Below, piece after piece: positions 53,966 to 62,777 of a stretch of DNA of 64,000 nucleotides. The notes below the pieces were generated by a model. That model was given only the letters and a program-made list of their open reading frames with translations, made no database searches and was not told where the DNA came from. The stretch is from Acidobacteriota bacterium (GTDB lineage: Bacteria > Acidobacteriota > Vicinamibacteria > Vicinamibacterales > UBA2999): positions 1 through 64,000 of the forward strand of contig JAUSDY010000121.1 in assembly GCA_030650395.1 (NCBI GenBank). The letters are read 5' to 3'. A program made the position numbers and the translations under genes. Numbering within the stretch: position 1 is the first letter of the stretch; each line of letters starts with the position of its first letter.

Positions 53966-55111
53966 ATGGCCACTCTCCCAGATCTGCTCAAGCAGACGGT
54001 CGAACTCCAGGGGTCCGACCTGCACCTCTCCATCGGGTCGCCGCCGCAGGTGCGCGTGCACGGCGAGCTGCAGCGTCTCGAGGGCCCGGATCTGACACCG
54101 ACCGACACCAAGGCGCTGTCCTATGCGGTGCTGACCGATGCGCAGAAGAAGCGGTTCGAGGAGACGCTCGAGCTCGATTTCTCGTTCGGCATTCGCGGCG
54201 TGGCGCGCTTCCGCTGCAACATGTTCAACCAACGCGGCGCCGTGGGCGCCGTCTATCGCCAGATCCCCGAGCGCATCCGCCCATTCGAGGAGCTCGGGTT
54301 GCCGCCGGTGCTCGCCAAGATGGCCGAGCGGCCCCGCGGCCTCGTGCTCGTCACCGGCCCAACCGGCAGCGGCAAGTCGACGACGCTGGCCGCGATCATC
54401 GACAAGATCAACGCCGAGCGTCACGGCCACATCCTGACCGTCGAAGACCCGATCGAATATCTGCATCAGCACAAGAAGTGCCTGATCAACCAGCGCGAGC
54501 TGCACAGCGACACCCACAGCTTTACCGCCGCGCTGCGGGCGGCGCTGCGCGAAGACCCCGACGTCGTGCTGATCGGCGAAATGCGCGACCTCGAAACCGT
54601 CGAATCGGCGCTGCGCATCGCCGAGACGGGCCACCTCACGTTCGGCACGCTGCACACCAACTCGGCCTCGTCGACGGTCAACCGCATCATCGACGTGTTT
54701 CCCTCGCACCAGCAGTCGCAGATCCGCACGCAGCTGTCGCTGGTCGTCGAGGGCATCGTCTGTCAGGCGCTGCTGCCGCGCACCGACGGCAAGGGCCGCG
54801 TCGTCGCGCTCGAAATCCTCGTGCCGACGCCCGGCATCCGCAATCTGATCCGCGAAGACAAGGTGCATCAGATCTACTCGGCGATGCAGACCGGGCAGGA
54901 AAAGCTCGGCATGCAGACGATGAATCAGTCGCTGGCGACGCTCCACTTCCGGCGCATGATTACGCTCGAAACGGCGCTGCAGGCGTCGTCGAACCGCGAA
55001 GAGCTGCAGGAGATGATCAACCGCGGCGCCGGCGTTGTGGCCGGGGCCGGCATGGGGGGCCGGCCGGGCGGCCCTCCCGGCGGCCGGCCGCCAATGCGGT
55101 CCGGATCGTAA
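53966..55111 (+). CDS. pilT: Type IV pilus retraction ATPase PilT
   Basis: 381 aa. The hexameric ATPase disassembles pili and drives twitching. Walker A GPTGSGKST lies near residue 132, with VEDPIEYLH, Walker B VLIGEMRD, GHLTFGTLHTNSA and the AIRNLIREDK-like segment GIRNLIREDKVHQI. The C-terminal tail is Gly/Pro/Arg-rich. The upstream sequence that could bind ribosomes is the repeat array. Confidence 0.96.
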   Translation: MATLPDLLKQTVELQGSDLHLSIGSPPQVRVHGELQRLEGPDLTPTDTKALSYAVLTDAQKKRFEETLELDFSFGIRGVARFRCNMFNQRGAVGAVYRQIPERIRPFEELGLPPVLAKMAERPRGLVLVTGPTGSGKSTTLAAIIDKINAERHGHILTVEDPIEYLHQHKKCLINQRELHSDTHSFTAALRAALREDPDVVLIGEMRDLETVESALRIAETGHLTFGTLHTNSASSTVNRIIDVFPSHQQSQIRTQLSLVVEGIVCQALLPRTDGKGRVVALEILVPTPGIRNLIREDKVHQIYSAMQTGQEKLGMQTMNQSLATLHFRRMITLETALQASSNREELQEMINRGAGVVAGAGMGGRPGGPPGGRPPMRSGS

Positions 55112-55171
55112 CGACATGGCGAACGCTCCCCAATCGACGATCGGGTTCACTGACATCGGAGATTGAAAATT

Positions 55172-56389
55172 ATGGCGACTTTTGCTTTTTCAGGACGCAC
55201 GCGATCAGGTGAGAACGTCAGCGGTGAGCGCATGGGCGACACCATGGATGCCGTGGTCGCCGCGCTGCGGCGCGAGCAGATCTCGGTCACGCGCATCCAG
55301 CCGGCGCAGGCCAAGGCCACGGTGGCCGCGGTGGTCAAGAAGCTCAAGGCGCGCAGCGTGCCGGCGAAGAACCTGGCGGTATTCACGCGCCAGTTCTCCG
55401 TGATGATCGACGCCGGCCTGCCGCTGGTCCAGTGCCTCGAGATTCTGGGCAACCAGGAAGAGCACAAGTACTTCCAGCAGGTCATCCTGGCGACGCGGGG
55501 GGACGTCGAAGGCGGCATGTCGCTCGCCGACGCGATGAAGAGGCACCCGAAGTGCTTCGACGCGCTGTTTTGCAACATGATTGCCGCCGGCGAGGCGGGC
55601 GGTATTCTCGACACGATTCTGAAGCGACTGGCGGTCTATATCGAAAAGGCGGTCAAGCTGAACAGCCAGGTCAAGTCGGCGATGATCTATCCGGTCGCCG
55701 TCATCGTGATCGCCGTGGTCGTGATCGGCGTGATCTTGTGGAAGGTCATCCCGACGTTCGCGTCGTTGTTCCTGGGCCTGGGCGCCACGCTGCCGCTGCC
55801 GACGCGCTTCGTGATCGCGCTCAGCGACAACCTGGTGCGGTTCATGCCGTTCCTGTTCGTCGGCTTCTTCGCCGTCGGCTGGGCGTTCCGCACCTACTAC
55901 GCCACCGAGAAGGGCCGCCGCGTGATCGACGCGATCACGCTGAAGGTGCCGATTCTCGGGCCGATTCTCCGCAAGATCGCGGTGGCGCGGTTCTGCCGCA
56001 CGCTGTCGACGCTGATGTCATCGGGCGTGCCGATTCTGGACGGCCTCGACATCACGGCCAAGACCTCGGGCAACGCGATCATCGAAGACGCCATTCAGAA
56101 GACGCGCAAGAGCATCGAGGGCGGCGAGACCATCGCCGCGCCGTTGAAGGAAACCAAGGTGTTCCCCGGCATGGTGGTGCAGATGATCAGCGTCGGCGAG
56201 GCGACCGGCGCGCTCGACACCATGCTCAGCAAGATCGCCGACTTCTACGAGGAAGAAGTCGACGTCGCGGTCGAAGGCTTGCTGACGCTGCTCGAGCCGG
56301 TCATGATCGCGTTTCTGGGCGGCGCCGTCGGCGGTATCGTGATCGCGATGTACCTGCCGATCTTCGATCTGATCAGCAAGCTGACCTGA
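55172..56389 (+). CDS. pilC: Type IV pilus inner membrane platform protein PilC
   Basis: 405 aa from the ATG at 55172; a TTG three codons earlier is not preferred. The GspF/PilC architecture is two repeats, each with RQFSVMIDAGLPLVQCLEIL-like and LMSSGVPILDGLDI-like cytoplasmic helices, and three membrane helices (VAVIVIAVVVIGVILWKVIP among them). It anchors PilB and PilT below the pilus. Its stop overlaps the pilS start (TGATG). Confidence 0.95.
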   Translation: MATFAFSGRTRSGENVSGERMGDTMDAVVAALRREQISVTRIQPAQAKATVAAVVKKLKARSVPAKNLAVFTRQFSVMIDAGLPLVQCLEILGNQEEHKYFQQVILATRGDVEGGMSLADAMKRHPKCFDALFCNMIAAGEAGGILDTILKRLAVYIEKAVKLNSQVKSAMIYPVAVIVIAVVVIGVILWKVIPTFASLFLGLGATLPLPTRFVIALSDNLVRFMPFLFVGFFAVGWAFRTYYATEKGRRVIDAITLKVPILGPILRKIAVARFCRTLSTLMSSGVPILDGLDITAKTSGNAIIEDAIQKTRKSIEGGETIAAPLKETKVFPGMVVQMISVGEATGALDTMLSKIADFYEEEVDVAVEGLLTLLEPVMIAFLGGAVGGIVIAMYLPIFDLISKLT

Positions 56390-58068
56390 TGGCAGCGCGG
56401 ACGCTGCGGCAGCGCCTGGCGGCGCACATCGCGATCCGCCTGGTGGTGGCGACGGTGCTCCTCGGGTCGGCGGTGGTGGTGCAGCTGCGCGAGCCGGGAG
56501 CCTGGCCGTTCAGCCCGTTCTTTTTCCTGATCGGCCTCACCTACGCGGTGAGCCTCGGGTTCATCGGTTCCCTTCGAGTGGTGGACCGGCACCCGTGGCT
56601 CACCGACGTCCACTTTGCGATCGACGCCGGGATTGTGTCGGCGGCGGTGTTTCTGACCGGCGGCGTCGAGAGCTTGTTCACGATTCTCTTCATGCTGCCG
56701 ATCGTCGCGGCGAGCTCCGTGCAGTCGCGCCGCGGCGGCCTCCTGCTCGCGGCGCTGAGCACGATTTTGTTCGTCGGCGTGGTGCTCGCGCAGTACCTGT
56801 ATGCCACCGGCAACCTCAGCGTGCCGTTTTCGCTCGACCTGCCGCTCGACCTGCCGCCCGCCAACGTGGCGCAGTACACCGTGGGCATCAATGTGTTCGG
56901 CTTCTTCGCGGTCGCGATCCTGAGCGGATCGCTCGCCGAGCGCGCGCGAGTCGGCGAAGTCCAGCTCGAACAGGCGACCGAAGAGATCGCCGACCTCCAG
57001 GCGTTCAATCAGTACGTGCTCGACAACCTCACGAGTGGCCTGGTCACGGCCGACGCCGACAACCGCATCGTCACGTTCAACCGCTCCGCGATGCTCATCA
57101 CCGGCCTTGACGGCGCGCTGCCGATCGGACAGCCCGCCACCGAGGTCATGCAGTTGCCGTCGGTGTTTGCCTCGAGCATTCTCGAGGATCTGGCGCAGGT
57201 GCGCAGCAAGCGCGCCGACATCCAGTATCGCCGCCCCGACGGACAGGGGATTGACCTCGGGCTGAGCGTCGCGGCGCTGCCGTTGCCCGACGGCTCGCGC
57301 GGATACCTCTATACCTTTCAGGATGTGACCGACGTCAAGCGCTTCGAGCAGAACGCGCGCCTGCAGCAGCGCCTCGCCGCGGTCGGCGAAATGGCGGCGG
57401 GCATCGCGCACGAAATTCGCAACCCGCTGGCGTCGATGTCGGGCTCGATGCAGATGCTCAAGCAGGATCTGCCGCTCTCGGCCGATCAGGCGCAGCTCAT
57501 GGACATCGTGTTGCGCGAGTCCGAGCGCCTCAACCAGACGATCAAGTCGTTTCTCGCCTACGCGCGGCCGCAGCGCTTCCAGGTGCAGAAGCTCGACCTT
57601 CGGCTGATGGTCCAGGAAACCGCGATGCTGCTGCGCAACAGCACCGAGGTCGAGGAGCGGCACAACATCGAGGTCCGCCAGGCCGACCAGGTCGTGATGG
57701 TCGACGCCGACGAAAGCCAGATTCGTCAGATCATGTGGAACCTTGCCACCAACGGCTTGCGGGCGATGCCCGACGGGGGCACGCTCACCCTCAGCGCCGT
57801 CGAAGAAGAACGCGCGGGCCAGCGGTGGACCGTCCTGCTCGTCGAGGATGAGGGCGTTGGGATTGCTCCCGAAGACTTCGATGCCATCTTCCAGCCGTTC
57901 CGCGGCTCGTTCGGCAAGGGCACCGGCCTCGGCCTCGCGATTGTTCACCGCATCGTCAGCGACTACGGCGGCCAGATCGACGTGCAGCCGCGCGAGACGG
58001 GCGGCACGATTTTCCGGGTCTCGTTCCCCGCGCCGCGCGACATCGCGGCGGCACGGCAGGCGTCATGA
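56389..58068 (+). CDS. pilS: Sensor histidine kinase PilS
   Basis: 559 aa from the ATG at 56389; a much longer open frame upstream lies in pilC and is rejected. Six N-terminal membrane helices, a PAS domain (YVLDNLTSGLVTADADNRIV), HisKA with AGIAHEIRNPLASM, and an ATPase domain with NLATNGLRA, DEGVGI and GTGLGLAI follow. PilS phosphorylates PilR and senses pilin in the membrane in other bacteria. It overlaps pilR by four bases. Confidence 0.93.
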   Translation: MAARTLRQRLAAHIAIRLVVATVLLGSAVVVQLREPGAWPFSPFFFLIGLTYAVSLGFIGSLRVVDRHPWLTDVHFAIDAGIVSAAVFLTGGVESLFTILFMLPIVAASSVQSRRGGLLLAALSTILFVGVVLAQYLYATGNLSVPFSLDLPLDLPPANVAQYTVGINVFGFFAVAILSGSLAERARVGEVQLEQATEEIADLQAFNQYVLDNLTSGLVTADADNRIVTFNRSAMLITGLDGALPIGQPATEVMQLPSVFASSILEDLAQVRSKRADIQYRRPDGQGIDLGLSVAALPLPDGSRGYLYTFQDVTDVKRFEQNARLQQRLAAVGEMAAGIAHEIRNPLASMSGSMQMLKQDLPLSADQAQLMDIVLRESERLNQTIKSFLAYARPQRFQVQKLDLRLMVQETAMLLRNSTEVEERHNIEVRQADQVVMVDADESQIRQIMWNLATNGLRAMPDGGTLTLSAVEEERAGQRWTVLLVEDEGVGIAPEDFDAIFQPFRGSFGKGTGLGLAIVHRIVSDYGGQIDVQPRETGGTIFRVSFPAPRDIAAARQAS

Positions 58069-59540
58069 AGAAGTCTGGCGCGGCAGAGCGGGCTCCGGGC
58101 TCCGGGCTCCGGGCTCCGGGAGCCGAAACTGCGGGCGCCGAGAGGCCGCGCATCCTGATCGCGGACGATGAGCAGTCGATGCGCGAGTGGATGCGCCTCC
58201 TGTTCCAGCGCGACGGCTTCGAAGTGATGACCGCGGCAGACGGCGTGGCGGCCCGCGACCTGGTGACCCGCGAGTACCTCGACGTCGTGCTGACCGACAT
58301 CCGGATGCCGAAACTCGACGGCGTGCAGTTGCTGAAGGCGATCCGTGACCTCGCCCCCGACGCGATCGTGCTGATGATGACGGCGCACTGGACGCGCGAC
58401 TCGGTCGAGTGGCAAGACGCGCGCGAGCTGGGCGCCGAAGCGCTGTTCGAAAAACCGTTTCGCGACGTCAACCTGGTCACCATGCAGGTGCGCCAGCTGC
58501 TCGAAGCGCGACGCCTTCGCCACGAGAACACCGTGCTGCGCCAGACCAGCGCGGGCCAGGGCTTTGCCGGCATCATAGGCCGCAGCCCGGTCATGGTCGA
58601 GATGTTTAGCCTGATCGAGACAGTCTGTCGCACCAATAGCACTGTTCTTATTTCCGGGGACTCGGGCACAGGGAAGGAGCTAGTTGCCAGCGCGATCCAC
58701 AAGCAGTCCTTGCGGAGCCAGAAGCCGTTTGTCGCTGTCAACTGCGGCGCCATGCTCGAAACCTTGCTCGAGTCCGAGCTCTTTGGCCACGTGCGAGGTG
58801 CATTCACCGGTGCCGAGAAGGATAAGAAGGGTCTGCTTGAAGCCGCAGATGGTGGAACGGTCTTTCTTGACGAAATCGGAGAGATGCCGAAGGCCATGCA
58901 AGTGAAATTTCTGCGAGTTCTCCAGGAACGCAAGTACCGCCGGGTAGGCGGCACAGAAGAATCCGCATTCAACGTCCGCGTTATTGCCGCGACCAATCGC
59001 GACTTGCCCAAGCAGGTTAGTGAGGGACGATTTCGCGAGGATCTCTTCTATCGTCTGAACGTCATTCCATTGTACGTGCCTTCATTGAGAGATCGTGCGG
59101 AGGACATTCTGTTGATCGCTGAGCATTTTCTCTCTAAGTACACCCAGGAGATGGGGAAGTCGATCGACGGGTTCTCCGCTGAGGCTGCCGACCTACTGAA
59201 ATCCTATTCTTGGCCCGGGAACGTGCGCGAGCTCGAGAACGTCGTCGAGCGTTGCGTTGCACTCGAACACGAAACGCGAGTCAGACCATCGTCATTGCCT
59301 GAGAACCTACGTGAAGGTCGGCCGGCGACTCTGCGTCCCGCAGCGGGGAGCGCGTCGTTTGACGCGGCTGCAGCCGAAATTGACGGGTTCAGCCTGGAAC
59401 AGCATCTGAGGGACATCGAGCGCTCACATCTTGAGCTTGCGTTGGAACGGGCCGACGGCGTTCAGACGCGTGCAGCTGAGATCCTCGGCCTCAGCTTCCG
59501 CCAGTTCCGTTACCTCGCCAAGAAATACGGCCTCAAGTGA
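58065..59540 (+). CDS. pilR: Sigma-54-dependent response regulator PilR
   Basis: 491 aa. Receiver (ILIADDEQSM, VLTDIRMP, FEKPF), AAA+ domain with Walker A GDSGTGKE and the sigma-54 contact loop GAFTGA, and a Fis-type helix-turn-helix (RAAEILGLSFRQFRYLAKKY). The N-terminal 27 residues are partly encoded by a GGGCTCC heptamer array. Codon use changes near 58600, at the start of the AAA+ domain, to a lower-GC third base. Probably activates pilA. Confidence 0.93.
   Translation: MKKSGAAERAPGSGLRAPGAETAGAERPRILIADDEQSMREWMRLLFQRDGFEVMTAADGVAARDLVTREYLDVVLTDIRMPKLDGVQLLKAIRDLAPDAIVLMMTAHWTRDSVEWQDARELGAEALFEKPFRDVNLVTMQVRQLLEARRLRHENTVLRQTSAGQGFAGIIGRSPVMVEMFSLIETVCRTNSTVLISGDSGTGKELVASAIHKQSLRSQKPFVAVNCGAMLETLLESELFGHVRGAFTGAEKDKKGLLEAADGGTVFLDEIGEMPKAMQVKFLRVLQERKYRRVGGTEESAFNVRVIAATNRDLPKQVSEGRFREDLFYRLNVIPLYVPSLRDRAEDILLIAEHFLSKYTQEMGKSIDGFSAEAADLLKSYSWPGNVRELENVVERCVALEHETRVRPSSLPENLREGRPATLRPAAGSASFDAAAAEIDGFSLEQHLRDIERSHLELALERADGVQTRAAEILGLSFRQFRYLAKKYGLK
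58090..58124. repeat. Heptamer array (GGGCTCC) x4 plus variant inside pilR
   Basis: Four exact GGGCTCC copies (58090-58117) and GGGAGCC (58118-58124) lie in the 5' coding part of pilR. The last unit is the inverted complement, so a hairpin can form. Confidence 0.93.
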
Positions 59541-61132
59541 CGCGTCAGGTTTCGGCGGCGGTCATCGCCGTGGCCGTCACCGCCATCTACGCCTTGCGGA
59601 TCGATCCCGTCGCGGGACTCATAGTCGACGACGCGTGGTACATCGTTCTCGCAAAGGCGATCGCCCAAGGCGACGGGTACCGCCTGATCAGTTCGGCCAC
59701 CGCCCAGATTCTGCCGGCCTTCCCACCGGGCTTCCCCGCCATTCTCTCGGTCGTGTTTCGGGCGAGTCCCGAGTATCCCGGCAACCTGTGGCTCCTGAAG
59801 AGCGTGTCGATCGTGGCCATGCTCGGTGTGGGACTCGTGACCTATCGCTACCTGGTTCGATATCGCAGCGCGCGCCCGCCGCTGGCAGCAGCTGTGGCGA
59901 TATCGACTGTCCTCAGCCCCGCGCTCGTGTTCCTGGCCACCTCAACCGTGATGGCGGAGTGTGTGTTCACACTTGCGCAGCTGGGGGTGGTTCTCGTGAT
60001 CGAGAGAGCCGCAAGGGCCGAATCCGCCCCGCGGATGCAGCGAGACCTGTGCCTTGCCGCCGTCATGGCGGCTGGCGCCGTTCTCCTGCGATCGGCGGGC
60101 ATCGCGGTGGTCCTTGCAGGCGCGGTGTACTTGGTGAAGGCGCGAGGCTGGCGCTGGGCGATGGTCTTTGGTGCCGTTGTCGCAGCGTGCCTCACGCCCT
60201 GGGCCGTCTACGCCAACGTGCACGCGCCGACGCGAGCGGAGCGCGTTGCCCATGGGGGCTCCATTGCGTACACCTACGATGACTTGCTGACGATGAGGAA
60301 AGGAGGGTATCCCACATCGGGTCGCGCGAGTCTGGACGACCTGCCGGCTCGCGTGGGGGTCAACCTGGTCAATGTCTTCGGCCGCAGTGTCGGCGCCATC
60401 ATCTTTCCGGCCGCCTTTCGAGGGTCCGGCGAGAGCGGGCAGGAGGTCGTCGCGCTTGGCGGAGAGACCGGCCTGCAGGCTGCGAGCATGGGAGGCGCAA
60501 CCGCCACCGTGATCGTATCGCTCGTCATCAGCGCGATTACGCTCGCGGGCTTTGTCGGAATCGCACGGCAACACTTCACCCTGGGTGAAGTGTTCGTACC
60601 GCTTTCGATCGGCATGATCGTGCTCGTGCCGGCGCCCTCGTTTCGCTACATGCTGCCGCTGGTACCATTTGTCTTTTTCTATTTTTTTGCCGGTCTGGAA
60701 ACGATCGTGTCCGGTTTCCGTCGCGCTGGTGCGCACGACCCACGACCGGTGATGAGAATCGCCGCTCTCTGCGTGACGCTGTTGTTCGGGCTCGAACACG
60801 CGCAGTACCTCTGGCAGCTGCGCGTTGGGCCACTTCCCAATTGGATCGAGGACCACCGGGAGGTGAGCGAACTGGCCGGCTGGATGGAGCGGAATTTGCC
60901 GGCAACCGCCGCAGTGGCCACGACCAATCCGGGGTTGGTCTACCTTCTGACCAGCCGAACAACCGTCGGATCCGACGACCCTGAAGCCAATTGGGAGCGG
61001 TGGAGGACCAGCGGCATCCGATACGTTGCGGCGCTCAGGCCGGCGGAGTTGCCTCGGGCGGCTCTAGGCTACCGGCTGCTCTACCGATCCCTAGGGCAGG
61101 GCCTGTGGATCCTCGAACTCCGGAGTCCTTGA
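59537..61132 (+). CDS. GT-C-type membrane glycosyltransferase (ArnT/PMT-like)
   Basis: 531 aa, GTG start overlapping the pilR stop (GTGA). About ten to twelve membrane helices are expected. The first outer loop has LIVDDAWYIVLAKAIAQGDG, a paired-acid motif as in GT-C transferases that use polyprenyl-phosphate sugars. A soluble C-terminal part follows (WMERNLPATAAVATTNPGLV). The position after pilR and before pilA suggests pilin or envelope glycosylation, but this is inference. Confidence 0.7.
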   Translation: MTRQVSAAVIAVAVTAIYALRIDPVAGLIVDDAWYIVLAKAIAQGDGYRLISSATAQILPAFPPGFPAILSVVFRASPEYPGNLWLLKSVSIVAMLGVGLVTYRYLVRYRSARPPLAAAVAISTVLSPALVFLATSTVMAECVFTLAQLGVVLVIERAARAESAPRMQRDLCLAAVMAAGAVLLRSAGIAVVLAGAVYLVKARGWRWAMVFGAVVAACLTPWAVYANVHAPTRAERVAHGGSIAYTYDDLLTMRKGGYPTSGRASLDDLPARVGVNLVNVFGRSVGAIIFPAAFRGSGESGQEVVALGGETGLQAASMGGATATVIVSLVISAITLAGFVGIARQHFTLGEVFVPLSIGMIVLVPAPSFRYMLPLVPFVFFYFFAGLETIVSGFRRAGAHDPRPVMRIAALCVTLLFGLEHAQYLWQLRVGPLPNWIEDHREVSELAGWMERNLPATAAVATTNPGLVYLLTSRTTVGSDDPEANWERWRTSGIRYVAALRPAELPRAALGYRLLYRSLGQGLWILELRSP

Positions 61133-61142
61133 GAGCGTGTCA

Positions 61143-61181
61143 AGCGCCGGCCAGAACGGGCAGACGGCGCTGACTTTTTTT
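61143..61181 (+). terminator. Rho-independent terminator after the glycosyltransferase gene
   Basis: AGCGCCG (61143-61149) pairs with CGGCGCT (61165-61171) around a 15-nt loop, followed by GAC and seven T (61175-61181). Confidence 0.65.
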
Positions 61182-61292
61182 GTCAATCTACGGGACCATT
61201 GTGTGCCGTAGCCTCTTGGCCTACGCGCCTGATCGCCCGACGATCTCTTGAAACACCAACCAATTGACCCTGCCAGCGCCAGTCCTGGCGGT

Positions 61293-61308
61293 CGGTACGG
61301 GTGTTGCT
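61293..61308 (+). promoter_or_regulatory. Sigma-54 (-24/-12) element before the decayed pilA copy
   Basis: CGGTACGGGTGTTGCT has GG and GC separated by exactly 10 bases, as required by RpoN. It is a near copy of the element at 62049-62064 before intact pilA. Confidence 0.65.
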
Positions 61309-61390
61309 ATGGGACGAGCCGGACGCCGCGGCCGTTGTGGCGTCGACCAAACAGAATCAGCAGCAACCCAGTGCACAATGGGGGAGACCC

Positions 61391-61867
61391 TTGAGGCGTA
61401 TTCGCGGCAACACCGGCTTCACTCTGATCGAACTGCTGATCGTCGTGGCGATCATCGGCATCATCGCGGCCATCGCCGTCCCCGGCCTGCTCCGCGCCCG
61501 TATGTCGGGTAACGAAGCGTCGGCGATCGGATCGCTCCGGGTGGTCAACAGCTCGCAGCAGGCACGCCCTTCATCAGCCCCGACCTGAGCGCCTCGAGTG
61601 CCCCCACCAAGAGCGGCTACACTATCGGCATGACTGGCGTTGCTCCGACCGCTGCGGCAACACTTGATGCCTGCAATCTCGCAGCCGCGGCCACGCTTTC
61701 CGGCAGCTACTGGTCCACCGCCACCCCCACGGCCTTTGGATCGACGGGGGACGCGTAATTTCTGGACCAACACGCTGGGAACCATCTACGTGACCTCCGT
61801 CACCGGCGCTATCGTCGACACGGCGAGCACCGCGGCGCCGGCGGCCGGCCCGGTGCCCCTGCAGTAA
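61391..61867 (+). pseudogene. Decayed duplicate of pilA
   Basis: Starting with a TTG at the place of the pilA ATG, the frame encodes the prepilin leader and helix (GFTLIELLIVVAIIGIIAA) and is nearly identical to intact pilA up to SSQQA. A 73-bp deletion (with GGC at both ends) then shifts the frame to a stop at 61586-61588. A one-G insertion near 61750 restores the frame for the last part, ending GPVPLQ. The copy cannot give a normal pilin. Confidence 0.85.
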
Positions 61868-61873
61868 GCGGCT

Positions 61874-61934
61874 TGACACTCAGCGTCGCGCGTACCCCTT
61901 GACAACAACTGACAGCCGACCTGACAGTTCCTGT
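61874..61934 (+). promoter_or_regulatory. Cluster of GACA/TGTC boxes upstream of pilA (possible PilR sites)
   Basis: GACA occurs at 61874, 61900, 61910 and 61922, and TGTC at 61931, some 115-175 bp before the -24/-12 element. PilR of Pseudomonas binds clustered TGTC-type boxes, so these are candidate activator sites. Confidence 0.45.
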
Positions 61935-62048
61935 CACTTTTCAGGCTCTTCCGCAGCTATCTCCACGCTATTCCTGCTCATCTATTTGCCCGATAACCAC
62001 CGCTGTAAGAAGCAATTAGCCCCTGTTTAGACCCTTAGGTTGGCAGCC

Positions 62049-62064
62049 AGGTACGGGGATTGCT
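62049..62064 (+). promoter_or_regulatory. Sigma-54 (-24/-12) promoter of pilA
   Basis: AGGTACGGGGATTGCT has GG and GC with 10 bases between them. The predicted start near 62075 gives an 80-nt leader with the CGACGCCGC/GCGGCGTCG hairpin at 62081-62107. Confidence 0.7.
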
Positions 62065-62080
62065 TTAGGGACGGCTGAGA

Positions 62081-62107
62081 CGACGCCGCTTTTGCGGGGC
62101 GGCGTCG
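62081..62107 (+). promoter_or_regulatory. Hairpin in the pilA 5' leader
   Basis: A perfect 9-bp stem (CGACGCCGC / GCGGCGTCG) with a 9-nt loop starts just after the predicted transcription start. A shorter equivalent (GACGCC/GGCGTC) is kept in front of the decayed copy at 61322-61344. It may stabilise the mRNA. Confidence 0.5.
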
Positions 62108-62155
62108 CCCAAACAGAATCAACGGCAACCTGGTGTAATTAGGGGAGAGACAATC

Positions 62156-62701
62156 ATGCGTATTCGTACCAACAAAGGCTTCACACTCATCGAGCTGCTG
62201 ATCGTCGTGGCGATCATCGGCATCATTGCGGCCATCGCGGTGCCCGGCCTGCTCCGCGCCCGTATGTCGGGTAACGAGGCCTCGGCGATCGGATCGCTCC
62301 GCGTGGTCAACAGCTCGCAGCAGGCGTACTCGTCGAGCTGCGCGAATGGCTTCTATTCCCCGACATTGGTTAATCTTGGAGCTGCGCCGGTTGGCGGCAC
62401 GCCCTTCATCAGCCCCGACCTGAGTGCCGCGGCTCCGGTCACCAAGAGCGGCTATACCATCACCATGACTGGCATCGCTCCGACCGCGGCGGCAACTCTG
62501 GACGCTTGCAATGCCGCCCCCGCGGCTACGCTGTCTGGCAGTTACTGGGCCAACGCCACCCCCACGGCCTTTGGATCAACGGGGACGCGTAATTTCTGGA
62601 CCAACACGCTGGGAACCATCTACGTGACCAGCGTTGCCGGCGCGATCATTGACCCGGCGAGCACCACGGCGCCGGCGCTCGGCCCGGTACCCTTGCAGTA
62701 A
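62156..62701 (+). CDS. pilA: Type IV pilin (major pilin candidate)
   Basis: 181 aa with the leader MRIRTNKG and the cleavage/methylation site before Phe (G/FTLIE, with Glu5). The mature protein is about 173 residues, with an N-terminal hydrophobic helix and a small head domain. Cys54 and Cys110 of the mature chain could form a disulfide. GGGGAGA lies about 8 nt before the ATG. It is preceded by a decayed tandem copy and followed by a VKOR-DsbA gene. A GC-rich hairpin without a T-run lies at 62724-62749. Confidence 0.92.
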   Translation: MRIRTNKGFTLIELLIVVAIIGIIAAIAVPGLLRARMSGNEASAIGSLRVVNSSQQAYSSSCANGFYSPTLVNLGAAPVGGTPFISPDLSAAAPVTKSGYTITMTGIAPTAAATLDACNAAPAATLSGSYWANATPTAFGSTGTRNFWTNTLGTIYVTSVAGAIIDPASTTAPALGPVPLQ

Positions 62702-62777
62702 CTCGATCCAACACGCTGCGCCGGGGGGGTGGGGCCTGTGCCTCACCCCTCCGCGCGTACGGAGTAGAATCCTCACC

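Noticed and set aside
56245-57948. 567-codon minus-strand frame opposite pilS
   Set aside because: Antisense shadow of pilS.
55432-58068. 878-codon frame that would make a PilC-PilS-like fusion
   Set aside because: The first 319 codons are out of frame with pilC and have no homology; the PilS protein starts at 56389.
62724-62749. Terminator after pilA
   Set aside because: The GGGGTG-rich hairpin is stable, but no T-run follows, so I list it only as a hairpin in the pilA entry.
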